A stretch of DNA of 64,000 nucleotides from Owenweeksia sp965229445 (GCA_965229445.1 OZ245876.1:2108001-2172000), one strand, 5' to 3'; positions 54,213 to 63,286 are shown, counted from the stretch's first letter. Numbers and translations are program-made. Notes: a model not told the origin generated them from the letters alone.

Positions 54213-55476
54213 GCTTACAGAGTCAAAGTTATTTGGCGACCGCCTCTACTATATCAACACACCGTTAATGCAAAAACGCTATAACCGATGTTTGAAAGAC
54301 ATAGGAATTACACCCACCAAGCTCAAGAAATTTCATGTGGATGGTTGGGGTTGGAGTCCGGAGATTGCTAAGGAGAAGGAGGACAGATACTATCTATCTC
54401 ATGGCCTCGCCAATCCCTTCTCTATTATCATTTCTCCCGAACAAAAAAACCGGCCGGTCTATATGCCGTATCACAGCTTTGATTGGGAAATACACCGAAG
54501 GGTGTTTGAGAATTATGCCTTACAGATTGAGGACATCACATCTTTGAATGGTATTTGGTTTGAGCTGGATCAGAATATAAGTGCATACCGTACTCCCCAG
54601 GATCTTCTCATGATGGAGATCGTTAATGTAAAATTTAATGTAGCGGGTGATTTAGCAAGTGCTGCCTCCGAGCAAAAAGATTTGGTTAACAAATATTTCC
54701 AGGAACCCATGGCCTGGCTAAATCCGGACTTGCGTGAAAACATCATTAAAAGTGCTAAGATGCATGGAGACTTGCGGTATCGCAATCTTGAGTTACCGAA
54801 CTTCCCGTTATCCAATATCACATGTTACTACACGCTGGCGTTTAATGGACTATTTATTTTTAAAGGGGTAGAAGGTGGAAAGCCGGTGATCATTTTCGAG
54901 GATAATTCTTCTGAGATCAGTGGGGATTTAGAGCATTTGCATGTTGAGTTTAATCTCAACGATCATAAATTCATTTCATACCTGAATAAATTAAATCTGT
55001 TGGATTCTGAAGTGGGATACTTTAAGGAACACATTGAGTTGTTGGAGCTTCAATTGGAGCATATGGTGGTAGCAGCAGCGATGGAGCTGGATGAAACCAC
55101 CCCGGTTCACGAGTTGACAAAGACTCAGCGCAAGGGACTTATCAGAAAGCTCAATATTGCAGGATTGCTTGATGAAGATTTTTTTGAACTTGAGGTTCTG
55201 GTAAACAAATTAATCAATGGTGATACGGTCGCGTTAAAAACACCGGAAGAACTCCATAAATTCCTGCTGCAACCGCATAAGGATACCAGCGCTGAACAAA
55301 AAACAGTCCTTTGGCATCTTATTTCAAAAATTCAGCAAAATAACCCTGTACTACAATTTGCCTTCGATAAGACGAGATTCTATAGTGATTATCAGACATG
55401 GAAAGAGCCGATGCAACAATGGGCAATCAATTGTATCTTGAGGAATCGAGGAATATATTCTAAACTGATTAACTAA
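54205..55476 (+). CDS. DUF6638-like protein of the AAA cassette
   Basis: A 423-residue soluble protein. The beginning (LTESKLFGDRLYYINTPLMQ, then KRYNRCLKDIGI, FHVDGWGWSPEIAKE) resembles the proteobacterial DUF6638 family as I remember it, which I also recall next to AAA ATPases; no search was possible. No catalytic motif is visible. A middle helical segment (ELLELQLEHMVVAAAMELDE) might pair with the coiled-coil protein. It overlaps the AAA gene by 8 bp and shares one base with the next gene (TAATG), so translation is coupled on both sides. Confidence 0.6.
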   Translation: MIKLTESKLFGDRLYYINTPLMQKRYNRCLKDIGITPTKLKKFHVDGWGWSPEIAKEKEDRYYLSHGLANPFSIIISPEQKNRPVYMPYHSFDWEIHRRVFENYALQIEDITSLNGIWFELDQNISAYRTPQDLLMMEIVNVKFNVAGDLASAASEQKDLVNKYFQEPMAWLNPDLRENIIKSAKMHGDLRYRNLELPNFPLSNITCYYTLAFNGLFIFKGVEGGKPVIIFEDNSSEISGDLEHLHVEFNLNDHKFISYLNKLNLLDSEVGYFKEHIELLELQLEHMVVAAAMELDETTPVHELTKTQRKGLIRKLNIAGLLDEDFFELEVLVNKLINGDTVALKTPEELHKFLLQPHKDTSAEQKTVLWHLISKIQQNNPVLQFAFDKTRFYSDYQTWKEPMQQWAINCILRNRGIYSKLIN

Positions 55477-56003
55477 TGGATACACTACTAGCCTTTTTCA
55501 TTGGCCTTGGAACCGGGATCATCTATTATTTTGTTGATTACAGGAAGTTGATTGGCAGTTACAAGTCTTGGTATAAACTCACCCACAAGAATGGACTGCC
55601 TAAGGGTGTAGAACAAGGATTTGTTTATGCACAACCCTTCTCTGGTAAGCTATATAGTGCCATATTTCTAGCCATTATTATAACTGGTGTATTGATTCTA
55701 ACAGGAAGTGCGAATATTCTTGTCCAAATAATGTATGGACTTTTTATTGCTTTAGGTCTGATGGTGGCATTTTATGTCGCCCCATTGATTTTCCGCCATG
55801 CACCGGGAAAAATTTCAAAAGTGAAACAACAATTGGATAGGATAGATGAGCTTGAATCAAAGCTTAAGTCTGAAAGGCCTGCTGAACCGACAAAGAGGAC
55901 TGAATCCTTAAATAAAATAGATCAAGAGCCTAAGGAAAAGGGAAATAATCATAAAAAAGATGATGATTGGCGCAAAGGAATAAAGGATTATCTCAATGAA
56001 TGA
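55476..56003 (+). CDS. Small membrane protein with charged cytosolic tail, AAA cassette
   Basis: A 175-residue protein with three hydrophobic segments (about 3-18, 63-80, 86-108). After residue 115 comes a heptad-like segment (KQQLDRIDELESKLKSE) and then a long Lys/Glu/Asp-rich tail ending DDDWRKGIKDYLNE. The tail could recruit the coiled-coil protein or the ATPase to the membrane. Start and stop both overlap neighbouring genes (1 bp and 8 bp). Confidence 0.6.
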   Translation: MDTLLAFFIGLGTGIIYYFVDYRKLIGSYKSWYKLTHKNGLPKGVEQGFVYAQPFSGKLYSAIFLAIIITGVLILTGSANILVQIMYGLFIALGLMVAFYVAPLIFRHAPGKISKVKQQLDRIDELESKLKSERPAEPTKRTESLNKIDQEPKEKGNNHKKDDDWRKGIKDYLNE

Positions 56004-57591
56004 TCAAATTGATGAAACTGTTGAGGAGAAGAACCGCATATACTGGTTCTTTCATAATATAAAGGCACGCATCGGATCAAGTGTTCGTAGCTGGATAAAG
56101 CGTCGTCCTTTTCTGCTCACATTCATTCTTTTAGTAATTCTTTATGGTTTGTTTAGCGGACGTGGGTCATGGCAACCGCTAGTATTGTACATAAGACAAT
56201 ACCTGGCATTAGTGCTGGTTATTGTTTTGGTTTTGATTTTGTTTGCTCTGTTTATTCGAAAGCGAGCCTGGAATCAAGTCATAATTCCGAGTATTCTGTT
56301 TGTTGTTTTCCTGGTGGCCTGTTGGTTCAGAGGGCCTGAGGTCCATAACTACTTTAGTTTATTCATCCATTATTCTAGTATCAACAAGATAGAATTGCAA
56401 GAGATGCCTGTTTCAGGAAACGAGCGAATTCAACCAGTTAATTCTATACGCACTTTAATTAACCAAGAAGCACTAAGTGAGACTGAGGATGCCACTCGTC
56501 CCCAATTTATAAAAGGAGTAGATGGTAAATTTTATTTTACGTCAGCAGTTGGCCCGGCCAGAAACTATATCCTACAGAGACTGAGTAAAAACATGTATGA
56601 GGTGCTTAGGGTACCCGCTTATCTGCCTTCGCCCGTATTTGATAGCAGACATAGGGCGAAGGTAAATTTCGAAATTGGAGAACAGCTTCTTTTCAGTCAT
56701 AATACTAAAAATGCAGTAATCAAGCGATTTGGATTAAGTGCATTCTTTAACTGTGAACCAGCAACACCTATCTATCTTCAAGACGATACCGGAAAATGGG
56801 TTCAGGTAGTACCAATCATCAAGTGGAAAGGATTTTTGTTTCCCAGACCAGTATTTGGTGGAGTATATGTTATACAACAGTTGAGAGATCGTGATAATTT
56901 CTTTGCTCGTATTCTATTTGGAAAAGGAGACTTCATTTCGCCTAAGGAGATTGCAGAGCATAACTATTTAACAGGACAAAACCTACAACCGCAAAAGGCA
57001 CTAAACTACACTGCTAACAGTTTTAAATTTGCCAATGGATTCCTCGCCCCAATGCCCGGGTACCACGAAGGGGACGTGAGAATCCCTGAGATGCCAAAAG
57101 ATCAAAACCCAATGCCATTTATAACCTATTTTACCATTAAGAATAAAGGTAAGCTTTACAACTATTTTGGACTTGAACCTTATCAAGAGGACAAGAAAGG
57201 CTTAAGTCTGAGCTTATTTATTCCGGGTGATAATGATGATACTGTTTACTTCATCAATCACAGAACCGAGAAGTTCATCGGAAGTGGAGCCATTTCAGCC
57301 AAGATCGTAGAGAGTAAAAAGAATTATGATTGGACCGTAAACTATCCGGCGGAGTCCAGACCATTTGTAAGAAAAGTAAATGGTCAAGTTCGATTCTTCT
57401 GGCTGAGTACCATTGTTTCTCGAGCTGGTAATGAAGAAGGAGATTACATTGGCGGAAGCATTCCTGAAATTTGCCTTACAGATGCTGTTTATGGAAAGGT
57501 GACCTGGATTCCGCAAGACTCTCTAATAAATTCGGAATCGTGGTTGAGAGAGGCTAGGCGCCAAATGAAAGCTTATTGGGATTCTGAATAA
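55996..57591 (+). CDS. Membrane protein with a large C-terminal domain, last gene of the AAA cassette
   Basis: A 531-residue protein with three membrane helices near the N-terminus (about 37-52, 67-90, 98-114) preceded by a basic cytosolic stretch (RSWIKRRP). Residues 120-531 form a soluble domain without a recognised fold; the odd number of helices would place it in the periplasm, with the N-terminus inside. It is mixed alpha/beta with many aromatic residues. It overlaps the previous gene by 8 bp. After it the run of plus-strand genes ends. Confidence 0.6.
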   Translation: MNDQIDETVEEKNRIYWFFHNIKARIGSSVRSWIKRRPFLLTFILLVILYGLFSGRGSWQPLVLYIRQYLALVLVIVLVLILFALFIRKRAWNQVIIPSILFVVFLVACWFRGPEVHNYFSLFIHYSSINKIELQEMPVSGNERIQPVNSIRTLINQEALSETEDATRPQFIKGVDGKFYFTSAVGPARNYILQRLSKNMYEVLRVPAYLPSPVFDSRHRAKVNFEIGEQLLFSHNTKNAVIKRFGLSAFFNCEPATPIYLQDDTGKWVQVVPIIKWKGFLFPRPVFGGVYVIQQLRDRDNFFARILFGKGDFISPKEIAEHNYLTGQNLQPQKALNYTANSFKFANGFLAPMPGYHEGDVRIPEMPKDQNPMPFITYFTIKNKGKLYNYFGLEPYQEDKKGLSLSLFIPGDNDDTVYFINHRTEKFIGSGAISAKIVESKKNYDWTVNYPAESRPFVRKVNGQVRFFWLSTIVSRAGNEEGDYIGGSIPEICLTDAVYGKVTWIPQDSLINSESWLREARRQMKAYWDSE

Positions 57592-58051
57592 AACTTGAGT
57601 ATTTTTAAGATTACCATCCTATGCCAGTCCAAATATTGGATTTACCTCACGCTAATGGTGGATCGTGATCCTTGGCTCTTTTCATAGCCAAAAAAAGGCC
57701 TAACACGCTATGAGGATATCCAAATGGATGAATCTGCCCCTACAATAAAGCTTAAACTTTAGATCATTGCAGCCCTGAGGACATTCAGCGCTCAAATGCC
57801 ACCATGCACTTTACTATTTACCAAAAAAGAGCACAGAAAATAGGATTCCAAAATAGGAATATCGAGCATAAGTCGGTATTAGCTCGAGCATTGAAAATAT
57901 CGCCCGGAAAACACAAGATTTCTGATATCTTGATATTCAAAGGGTAACGTTTATTATAATAGGATTAGTTTGATGGCGTTTTACTCTTAACCGGGTGAAC
58001 GCAAGCTGCTTTCTCCCAGTCTCGAGCAAGCTCGACCAGCCTAAATAAAAA

Positions 58052-58080
58052 AAGCCTCCCCGCCCAAGGCGGAAAGGCTT
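58052..58080 (-). terminator. Hairpin with T-run on the minus strand
   Basis: Nested stems AAGCCT/AGGCTT and CCGCC/GGCGG with a 3-nt loop; on the minus strand it is followed by seven T. It stands directly after the tRNA-like relic, just as the terminator at 58357-58386 stands after the intact tRNA-Pro. Confidence 0.6.
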
Positions 58081-58084
58081 GATT

Positions 58085-58160
58085 GTCGGGGTGGCCACGC
58101 CTTAGGCGTGGCAAGTCAGGATTTAAGATCCTGTTAATCCCCTTAGTTGGACACAAACAA
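58085..58160 (-). pseudogene. Possible degenerate tRNA (relic)
   Basis: The first 11 bases, GTCGGGGTGGC, equal the 3'-terminal part of the intact tRNA-Pro at 58394. Then follow a stem-loop CCACGCC TTA GGCGTGG and a second stem-loop, CAGGA TTTAAGA TCCTG. No standard T-loop remains, so it is not functional. It may be a tRNA copy disrupted by a palindromic insertion. Confidence 0.3.
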
Positions 58161-58356
58161 AAGCCTTTGGCCATTTACAATGGCGTCAAAAGCTTAGCAT
58201 GCAGTATAAAGTGTAACTACAATTACAAAGGATTACTCGCTCCGCTTGTGATCCTTACTTCCTCCTTCTTACCAATGAAAAGCCTTGCACTCTGCGAGTG
58301 CCTGGTCTTTTTCCATGACTCCTTCACTCAAGCAAGCTTGGCTTGGAGCCATAAAA

Positions 58357-58386
58357 AAAGCCCCGCAGCATTGCTGCGAGGCTTTT
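58357..58386 (-). terminator. Terminator of the tRNA-Pro gene
   Basis: Hairpin AAAAGCC-CCGCAGCA with TTGCTGCG-AGGCTTTT, one small mismatch, followed by a T-run on the minus strand, directly after the tRNA 3' end. Confidence 0.85.
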
Positions 58387-58394
58387 CATTTACG

Positions 58395-58469
58395 TCGGGG
58401 TGGCAGGATTCGAACCTGCGACCTCCTGCTCCCAAAGCAGGCGCGATGACCGGGCTACGCTACACCCCG
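58395..58469 (-). tRNA. tRNA-Pro (anticodon TGG)
   Basis: Read on the minus strand: acceptor CGGGGTG pairs with CACCCCG plus discriminator A; the anticodon stem GCCTGC/GCAGG encloses TTTGGGA, giving anticodon TGG; the T-arm has GGTTCGAATCC. The length is 75 nt without CCA encoded. Confidence 0.95.
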
Positions 58470-58860
58470 TAAATATGTTCCCTTCTCTTTTTTTAGCAGG
58501 TGAGAAGATCCTGCGTGCTTTGCGCTTTATCCTGGCGCTAGTTCCAATTTAGGCTTGCTCTGAGCTTGTCGAAGAGCTACCTGCCACGTTCTACCTGCGC
58601 CTGCCACATTTTACGTGACACCCCGCAAAGGGGCTGCAAATATAATAAGCTTTGCTGCACTAGCAAGTACTATTTATCGAAATTCAGAATGTCTTTTAAG
58701 ATGGACATTGGGGTTGATAGTCCGAGTCGATTTCTGCTTGAGGCAAGGAAGTATTATCTGTAAATGGACTATCATTTGATCGCAACTTGTGCTAGTCAAA
58801 AATGCGCTCCTGCCATGGCGCATTGGGATCAGGTCCACCAATAAATATCTGGAAGGGTAC
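58470..58860. other. Intergenic stretch with short dispersed repeats
   Basis: 390 bp without a gene. GAGCTTGTCGAAG near 58561-58573 is a short motif I recall as common between genes in many bacteria. CCTGCCACATTTTACGTGAC (58601-58620) is a diverged inverse of the right end of the 190-bp repeats at 25 kb. Confidence 0.5.
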
Positions 58861-60558
58861 CTAAATCAATTCTCCAGCATTGTAGGTCTTAACGGCAAAG
58901 TCTACCGCTCTGGCCGTAAGAGCCATATACGTGATGGAAGGGTTCTGGCATCCGGAGGAAGTCATGCAACTACCGTCGGTAACAAACAAATTCGGAATGC
59001 CATGAACTTGATTTAACCCATTGAGCACGGAGCTGTTTGGATCTCGTCCCATTCTGGCGGTTCCCATTTCATGCACTGCGGAGCCGGGAGGTTTCTCATA
59101 ATCAAAGGAATCAATCACCTTAAAACCACATTTCTCAAGCATTTCAGCAGCGGATTCTTTCATATCCTTGCGCATGGCGGCTTCATTTTCACCATACTTA
59201 AAGCTGATGTTGATGATGGGCATCCCCCATTCATCCACCTCGTTTTTGTCCAGAGTTACCCGATTATCCTCATAGGGTAGCGTTTCCCCAAAACCGCTAA
59301 TTCTCAATCGCCATGGCCCAGGAGCCAGTAAATTATTCTTGAATTCTTCACCAAAGCCTTGGTCGTAAATCTTATCATTCCAATTCTTTCGTTCTCCCCT
59401 TCCCTGATAGCCATATCCCCTTACAAAATCCTTAGTTTGCTCTCCATTTTTAAGGTTTCTGAACCTGGGCAGATATATCGATCCTGGCGTACGGCCACTA
59501 TAATATCGATCTTTGAGAATATCTAACTCTCCTTCTGCACCTGCGGTCGTAAAATGGTCCATTAAGTTTCTACCTAGTTGTCCTGAGTTATTTCCCAGAC
59601 CGTCAGGGTGAGCTTTGGTTTTTGAATTCAATAATATGGCTGCGGTATTTATGGTTGATGCATTCAGGAAAATGATTTCTGCGAAATATTCAGTTGCCTC
59701 TTTGGTGATGGCATCGGTTACCCTTACTCCAATTGCCTTTTGATCATCATCAGACATAATCACTTCGGTAACCACAGAAAATGGTCTCACCGAAAGCTTA
59801 CCTGTAGATTCCGCAGCCGGAAGTGTGGATGTTACCGAACAGAAATATCCTTTAAATGGACAGCCCCGGGTACACATATTTCGAAATTGACAAGGCCCTC
59901 TGCCATGAGTTTCAACGGTGAGATTTGCGGTGCGAGCAGGGGTAATAATGCGATCGTCATAATTGGTTCTAAGCTGTTCCGAGAAATACTCCTCGATGGC
60001 ATTAAATCCGATTTCGGGTAAAAACTCTCCATCAGGCAGATGGGGCAAGCCCTCCTTTCTACCACTAATGCCAACAAACTTCTCCACATAACTATACCAG
60101 GGAGCAATATCCTTATACCTGATGGGCCAATCAACACCAATACCTTCTTTGAGGTTTGCTTCAAAATCAAGATCACTCAGTCGATAACAATTCCTGCCCC
60201 AGGTTAAGGATCTTCCTCCCAATTGATATCCTCTAATCCAACTAAAGGGATCTAACTCTTTATATGGGTGTTCGTCCTTATCAAGTACAAAATGTGCCTT
60301 GGCTGGCTTGTCAATAATCGCTTTTATAGGGTTTTGATCTCCAGAGAGTTTGGATAACTCAAGGGCATAGGCAAAATCCCAGGGATTCAGGAAGGCCGTT
60401 GGATAATCCTTAATATGCTCAATATTTCTGCCCCGCTCCAATACCAGAGTCTTTAAACCTTTCTCGGTAAGTTCCTTCGCAGCCCAACCGCCACTAATTC
60501 CAGAACCAACCACAATGGCGTCATAGGTATGACTATCCTTTCCTGTTTTTTTAGCCAT
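58861..60558 (-). CDS. GMC-family FAD oxidoreductase (gluconate-dehydrogenase-like large subunit)
   Basis: A 565-residue flavoenzyme. The FAD-binding start is YDAIVVGSGISGGWAAKEL (about residues 13-31), followed by LVLERGRN. A Cys-rich segment CQFRNMCTRGCPFKGYFC is typical of this subgroup. The active-site end is AVHEMGTARMG and FVTDGSCMTSSGCQNPS. It oxidises a polyol, sugar acid or alcohol and passes electrons on. The next gene encodes its usual small subunit, 9 bp upstream; a cytochrome c gene lies divergent. No export signal is seen on this subunit, which normally rides out with the Tat partner. Confidence 0.9.
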   Translation of the reverse strand: MAKKTGKDSHTYDAIVVGSGISGGWAAKELTEKGLKTLVLERGRNIEHIKDYPTAFLNPWDFAYALELSKLSGDQNPIKAIIDKPAKAHFVLDKDEHPYKELDPFSWIRGYQLGGRSLTWGRNCYRLSDLDFEANLKEGIGVDWPIRYKDIAPWYSYVEKFVGISGRKEGLPHLPDGEFLPEIGFNAIEEYFSEQLRTNYDDRIITPARTANLTVETHGRGPCQFRNMCTRGCPFKGYFCSVTSTLPAAESTGKLSVRPFSVVTEVIMSDDDQKAIGVRVTDAITKEATEYFAEIIFLNASTINTAAILLNSKTKAHPDGLGNNSGQLGRNLMDHFTTAGAEGELDILKDRYYSGRTPGSIYLPRFRNLKNGEQTKDFVRGYGYQGRGERKNWNDKIYDQGFGEEFKNNLLAPGPWRLRISGFGETLPYEDNRVTLDKNEVDEWGMPIINISFKYGENEAAMRKDMKESAAEMLEKCGFKVIDSFDYEKPPGSAVHEMGTARMGRDPNSSVLNGLNQVHGIPNLFVTDGSCMTSSGCQNPSITYMALTARAVDFAVKTYNAGELI

Positions 60559-60567
60559 GGTTTAATA

Positions 60568-61140
60568 TTATGATAGTACCCATGAAGTTTGCCCCTCTTT
60601 CATCGGAATATTAGGGTGATAAGCTCCGGGTATAGCTTCATAGTTAAATGCTTGTGTAGCCCCCACTCTTGAAAAAGCAAATCCTGCGCAGACCATAAAC
60701 TTCAATGTCCGGATAAAGGGCTTACCCATAAATTTATCCTGAATCTTAAGATAGATCCTATTGCTGGGGCCGGCGTCCTCAAAATCTGCTAAAACAAGCT
60801 CTCGTTCAGCTTGACTGCAATCTTGGAATCTCCGGCCGTAAGCCGATTGGGAAAGTTTTTTCACATCCTCCATCCCATCCAAAAATCGGTTGACATCCTT
60901 ATGAGGCAGAAAGTCTTTGAGCATCTTAATCATAAACTCATCAACTCCAGCCTTGAGAGCACCGGGTGAGTTGGTTTCCGGAATTACTGTTTCTGCCAAA
61001 TAGGCCAAAAACTCCCGCTCTTCTTCGATAGACCCTAAGCCCGGTTTCTTTTGGAGATCATACCAGGTGAAACCGGTATAACCAACTGCCCCGGTCACGC
61101 CAGCGGCAAGCAATCCCTTAATTAATGTTCTCCGTTTCAT
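60568..61140 (-). CDS. Gluconate 2-dehydrogenase subunit 3 family protein (Tat-exported)
   Basis: A 190-residue protein from the ATG at 61140, beginning MKRRTLIKGLLAAGVTGAVG, a twin-arginine signal; an in-frame extension to 61164 is unlikely. After the signal, FLAYLAETVIPETNSPGALKAGVDEFM matches the gluconate 2-dehydrogenase subunit 3 family, a chaperone-like partner that carries the FAD subunit through the Tat pathway. It is the first gene of the pair with the GMC enzyme (9-bp gap). Confidence 0.9.
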   Translation of the reverse strand: MKRRTLIKGLLAAGVTGAVGYTGFTWYDLQKKPGLGSIEEEREFLAYLAETVIPETNSPGALKAGVDEFMIKMLKDFLPHKDVNRFLDGMEDVKKLSQSAYGRRFQDCSQAERELVLADFEDAGPSNRIYLKIQDKFMGKPFIRTLKFMVCAGFAFSRVGATQAFNYEAIPGAYHPNIPMKEGQTSWVLS

Positions 61141-61334
61141 GCAGCAGATTAAATTTCTGTACAACAGCTAAAAGTAAAAAAAATGCTGCTCGAGAATCTC
61201 TAATTTGGTTAAAGCGCAAGAATAGTCGAGCATATTATGATCTTCATTCATATAACCGAGAATCTAAGACAGCATAAAGAGGAAATCCGGGCAACTTCAA
61301 CCAGGTAGTTACCTTTATCCAAAATTTGATTCAT

Positions 61335-61832
61335 ATGAAAGGTTTTTTTGCTCTGATCTTATCGATTCTAGCCTTGATCATTCTCAGCCAATGTACTAGC
61401 GCCAGCGACTCACCAAGTGACCCTACGTCCAGCAATGAAGCTAGCGAGAAGCGGAAGGTTGAGAAACCTGGCATCAATCAAAATGAGGCAGCATCTAGTG
61501 CGCGTGAGATTCCTGAGCTGCCACAATTCAAGCTTTCAGAATCCATCAATCAGGATCTTGTCGCTGCCGGTAAAACGGTGTTTGACTCAAAATGTACCAT
61601 GTGCCATAAAACAGATGCGGCTTTTATTGGTCCTTCACCTCAAGGTGTTCTGCAAAGAAGGAGTCCGGATTGGATCATGAAACTAATTATGTATCCAGAT
61701 TTAATGCGCGAACAAGATTCCGTTGCCAAGAGATTGGTAGATGAATACAATGGTGCGATTATGCCCAATCAGAATGTAAGCTTTGAAGAGGCCAGGTCTA
61801 TTCTCGAATATTTTAGAACGTTGGAAGCATAG
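61335..61832 (+). CDS. Monoheme cytochrome c lipoprotein
   Basis: A 165-residue protein from the ATG at 61335. The signal ends LIILSQC, with Cys20 as lipidation site. A Ser/Glu-rich linker leads to a cytochrome c domain with heme site KCTMCHKTD (Cys87, Cys90, His91), and a Met in NGAIMPNQN as likely axial ligand. Divergent from the GMC/subunit-3 pair with a 194-bp gap, it is a plausible electron acceptor for that dehydrogenase. A near -7 element (TACCTTTA, 61310-61317) precedes it. Confidence 0.85.
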   Translation: MKGFFALILSILALIILSQCTSASDSPSDPTSSNEASEKRKVEKPGINQNEAASSAREIPELPQFKLSESINQDLVAAGKTVFDSKCTMCHKTDAAFIGPSPQGVLQRRSPDWIMKLIMYPDLMREQDSVAKRLVDEYNGAIMPNQNVSFEEARSILEYFRTLEA

Positions 61833-61995
61833 CTTCTTCCAAATCATTGAGCAGCATGCTAATCTCCACAAACCAACTTCCTCAGGTTATTTGACTTCCG
61901 TGCTAAAGCATTCTATTACTGGTGAATAAAGCTAATATGTTCGGATTACCAACTAATGCCTGCACCAGGTTGGTCCTTTAATATCAATGCTCTCG

Positions 61996-62301
61996 CTTGA
62001 AGGCAAGTCTTCAGACTCGGAGGACGGGATTACCTCTCCCGCTAAGGCGGGATCAGTGATCCCTGGAGGGGTAACAACAAACATCACAAACCTCATGGCT
62101 GACGCCATGTTGCTTTTTTTTGTTGGTTCCCTCACTTGAATGCAAGTCTTCAGACTCAGAGGACGGGATTACCTCTCCCGCTAAGGCGGGATCGGTGATC
62201 CCTGGAGGGGTAACAACAAACATCACAAACCCCATGGCTGACGCCATGTTGCTTTTTTTTAGTTGGTTCATCCTCACTTGAATGCAAGCATTCAGACTCG
62301 G
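61996..62301 (+). repeat. Tandem repeat of about 140 bp, 2.2 copies
   Basis: Unit 1 starts at 61996, unit 2 at 62135 and a partial third at 62277. Units 1 and 2 differ at few positions. Each has a hairpin TCCCGC/GCGGGA, a hairpin ATGGC/GCCAT followed by a T-run like a terminator, and an internal AACATCACAAAC. No real protein is encoded. Confidence 0.85.
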
Positions 62302-62316
62302 CTGATCCTACAAAAA

Positions 62317-62339
62317 AAACCCCGCTATTCGCGGGGTTT
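62317..62339 (-). terminator. Terminator of the tRNA-Ser gene
   Basis: A perfect 9-bp stem AAACCCCGC / GCGGGGTTT with a 5-nt loop, followed by a T-run on the minus strand, 12 bp after the tRNA 3' end. Confidence 0.9.
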
Positions 62340-62350
62340 GTGATGTTTGG

Positions 62351-62437
62351 CGGTGAGAGCGGGATTCGAACCCGCGGTACGATTGCTCGTACGGCAGTTT
62401 AGCAAACTACTGGTTTAAGCCACTCACCCATCTCACC
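62351..62437 (-). tRNA. tRNA-Ser (anticodon GCT)
   Basis: Minus strand, 87 nt. Acceptor GGTGAGA pairs with TCTCACC and the discriminator is G, as in serine tRNAs. The anticodon loop TTTGCTAAA gives GCT. The long variable arm (CGTACGAGCAATCGTAC) and T-loop GGTTCGAATCC are present. Confidence 0.95.
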
Positions 62438-63286
62438 AAAATTTATCCCAATCAGGCTTTCAGGGCAGATTCTATACTTTCCTGCTCACCATAACGGGGC
62501 TGCAAATTTAGTTAAACATCAATTCTGCACAAGTAAAATTCAATATAGCTTCATTCATCTTGAAAGTATTCATTAATTCACAAATCAAATCCGGCTTTTA
62601 AAACTAACTAACCCATAATTCCCATAAATACTATTTCACCAGCATTCCTCATTAACAAATTACCTCAATCAAACAAACTTGAATATTATTATATTGATTT
62701 TCAGAATATTACACTGGTTTATTTGCCTGATATATGCCTCATTCACAGAAATTTCTATAAATATCTTCAGATTGGAATTTTAGTGGGTAGCTTCAAAATA
62801 CAGCGTTTAAAGAGTCACCGATGATTCCACTACATCAAAAAATCAAACTTTCTACTTAAGGATAGCATTACCAGCTTCTAACATTGTTAATAAATCTTGA
62901 TAATTCCAATTAATGGAAAGTGTCAATTGATGCTAATTATCAGAATCTGAAGCGCAAAGATTTGGGATTTGTAATCCGCTTCTTACATCATTAGCCCTTT
63001 GTAGAACAAGGGATTACCTCACTCACTAGCATTCATCCATTATATTTGTCTCCGTCGGGTGAAAGCCTGATCATTTGAACAAGCATTTAGAAAACTCTAC
63101 TCGATTCGGTCTTGATTCCACATCTGGGAATCACATTTACGCGACCATGATCGAGGACTATGCAGCTCGTCAGAGCTAAAATTGATTGAAGAGGATATCC
63201 AGGGTGATATCCAGTTAGGAAACGTGTGGATGAATTCCTGAGATAGGTAGCACACTTATTTCAGGATGCAGCAAAACTGAAAGGTC
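62438..63286. other. AT-rich intergenic region before a surface-protein gene
   Basis: 850 bp without a gene I can support. It is AT-rich to about 63000. A TAnnTTTG element at 63041-63048 is listed separately, leaving a leader of about 240 nt if used. Confidence 0.5.
63041..63048 (+). promoter_or_regulatory. Candidate -7 element (TATATTTG)
   Basis: An exact TAnnTTTG match 238 bp upstream of the ATG at 63287. The long leader it implies makes the assignment weak. Confidence 0.3.

Larger units (their letters stand above)
57592..58394. other. Intergenic region with repeat-like hairpins
   Basis: 800 bp after the AAA cassette. No coding frame is credible; those that exist cross hairpins or the tRNA. 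It includes the hairpin at 58052-58080, a tRNA-like relic at 58085-58160, a block resembling 47205-47246, and the tRNA-Pro terminator. Confidence 0.6.

Noticed and set aside
47465..57591. Genomic island or prophage
   Set aside because: No integrase, transposase, tRNA attachment duplication or phage structural gene was seen inside; only weak shared 40-bp flanks.
58083..58472. 129-residue plus-strand frame
   Set aside because: It runs through a terminator and across the antisense of tRNA-Pro, so it is not a gene.
61953..62277. Two overlapping open frames on the minus strand in the tandem repeats
   Set aside because: They exist only because the repeat unit has no stop in that frame; they cross terminator-like hairpins.
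61996..62301. CRISPR-like array
   Set aside because: Units of about 140 bp with no short repeat-spacer structure and no cas genes nearby.
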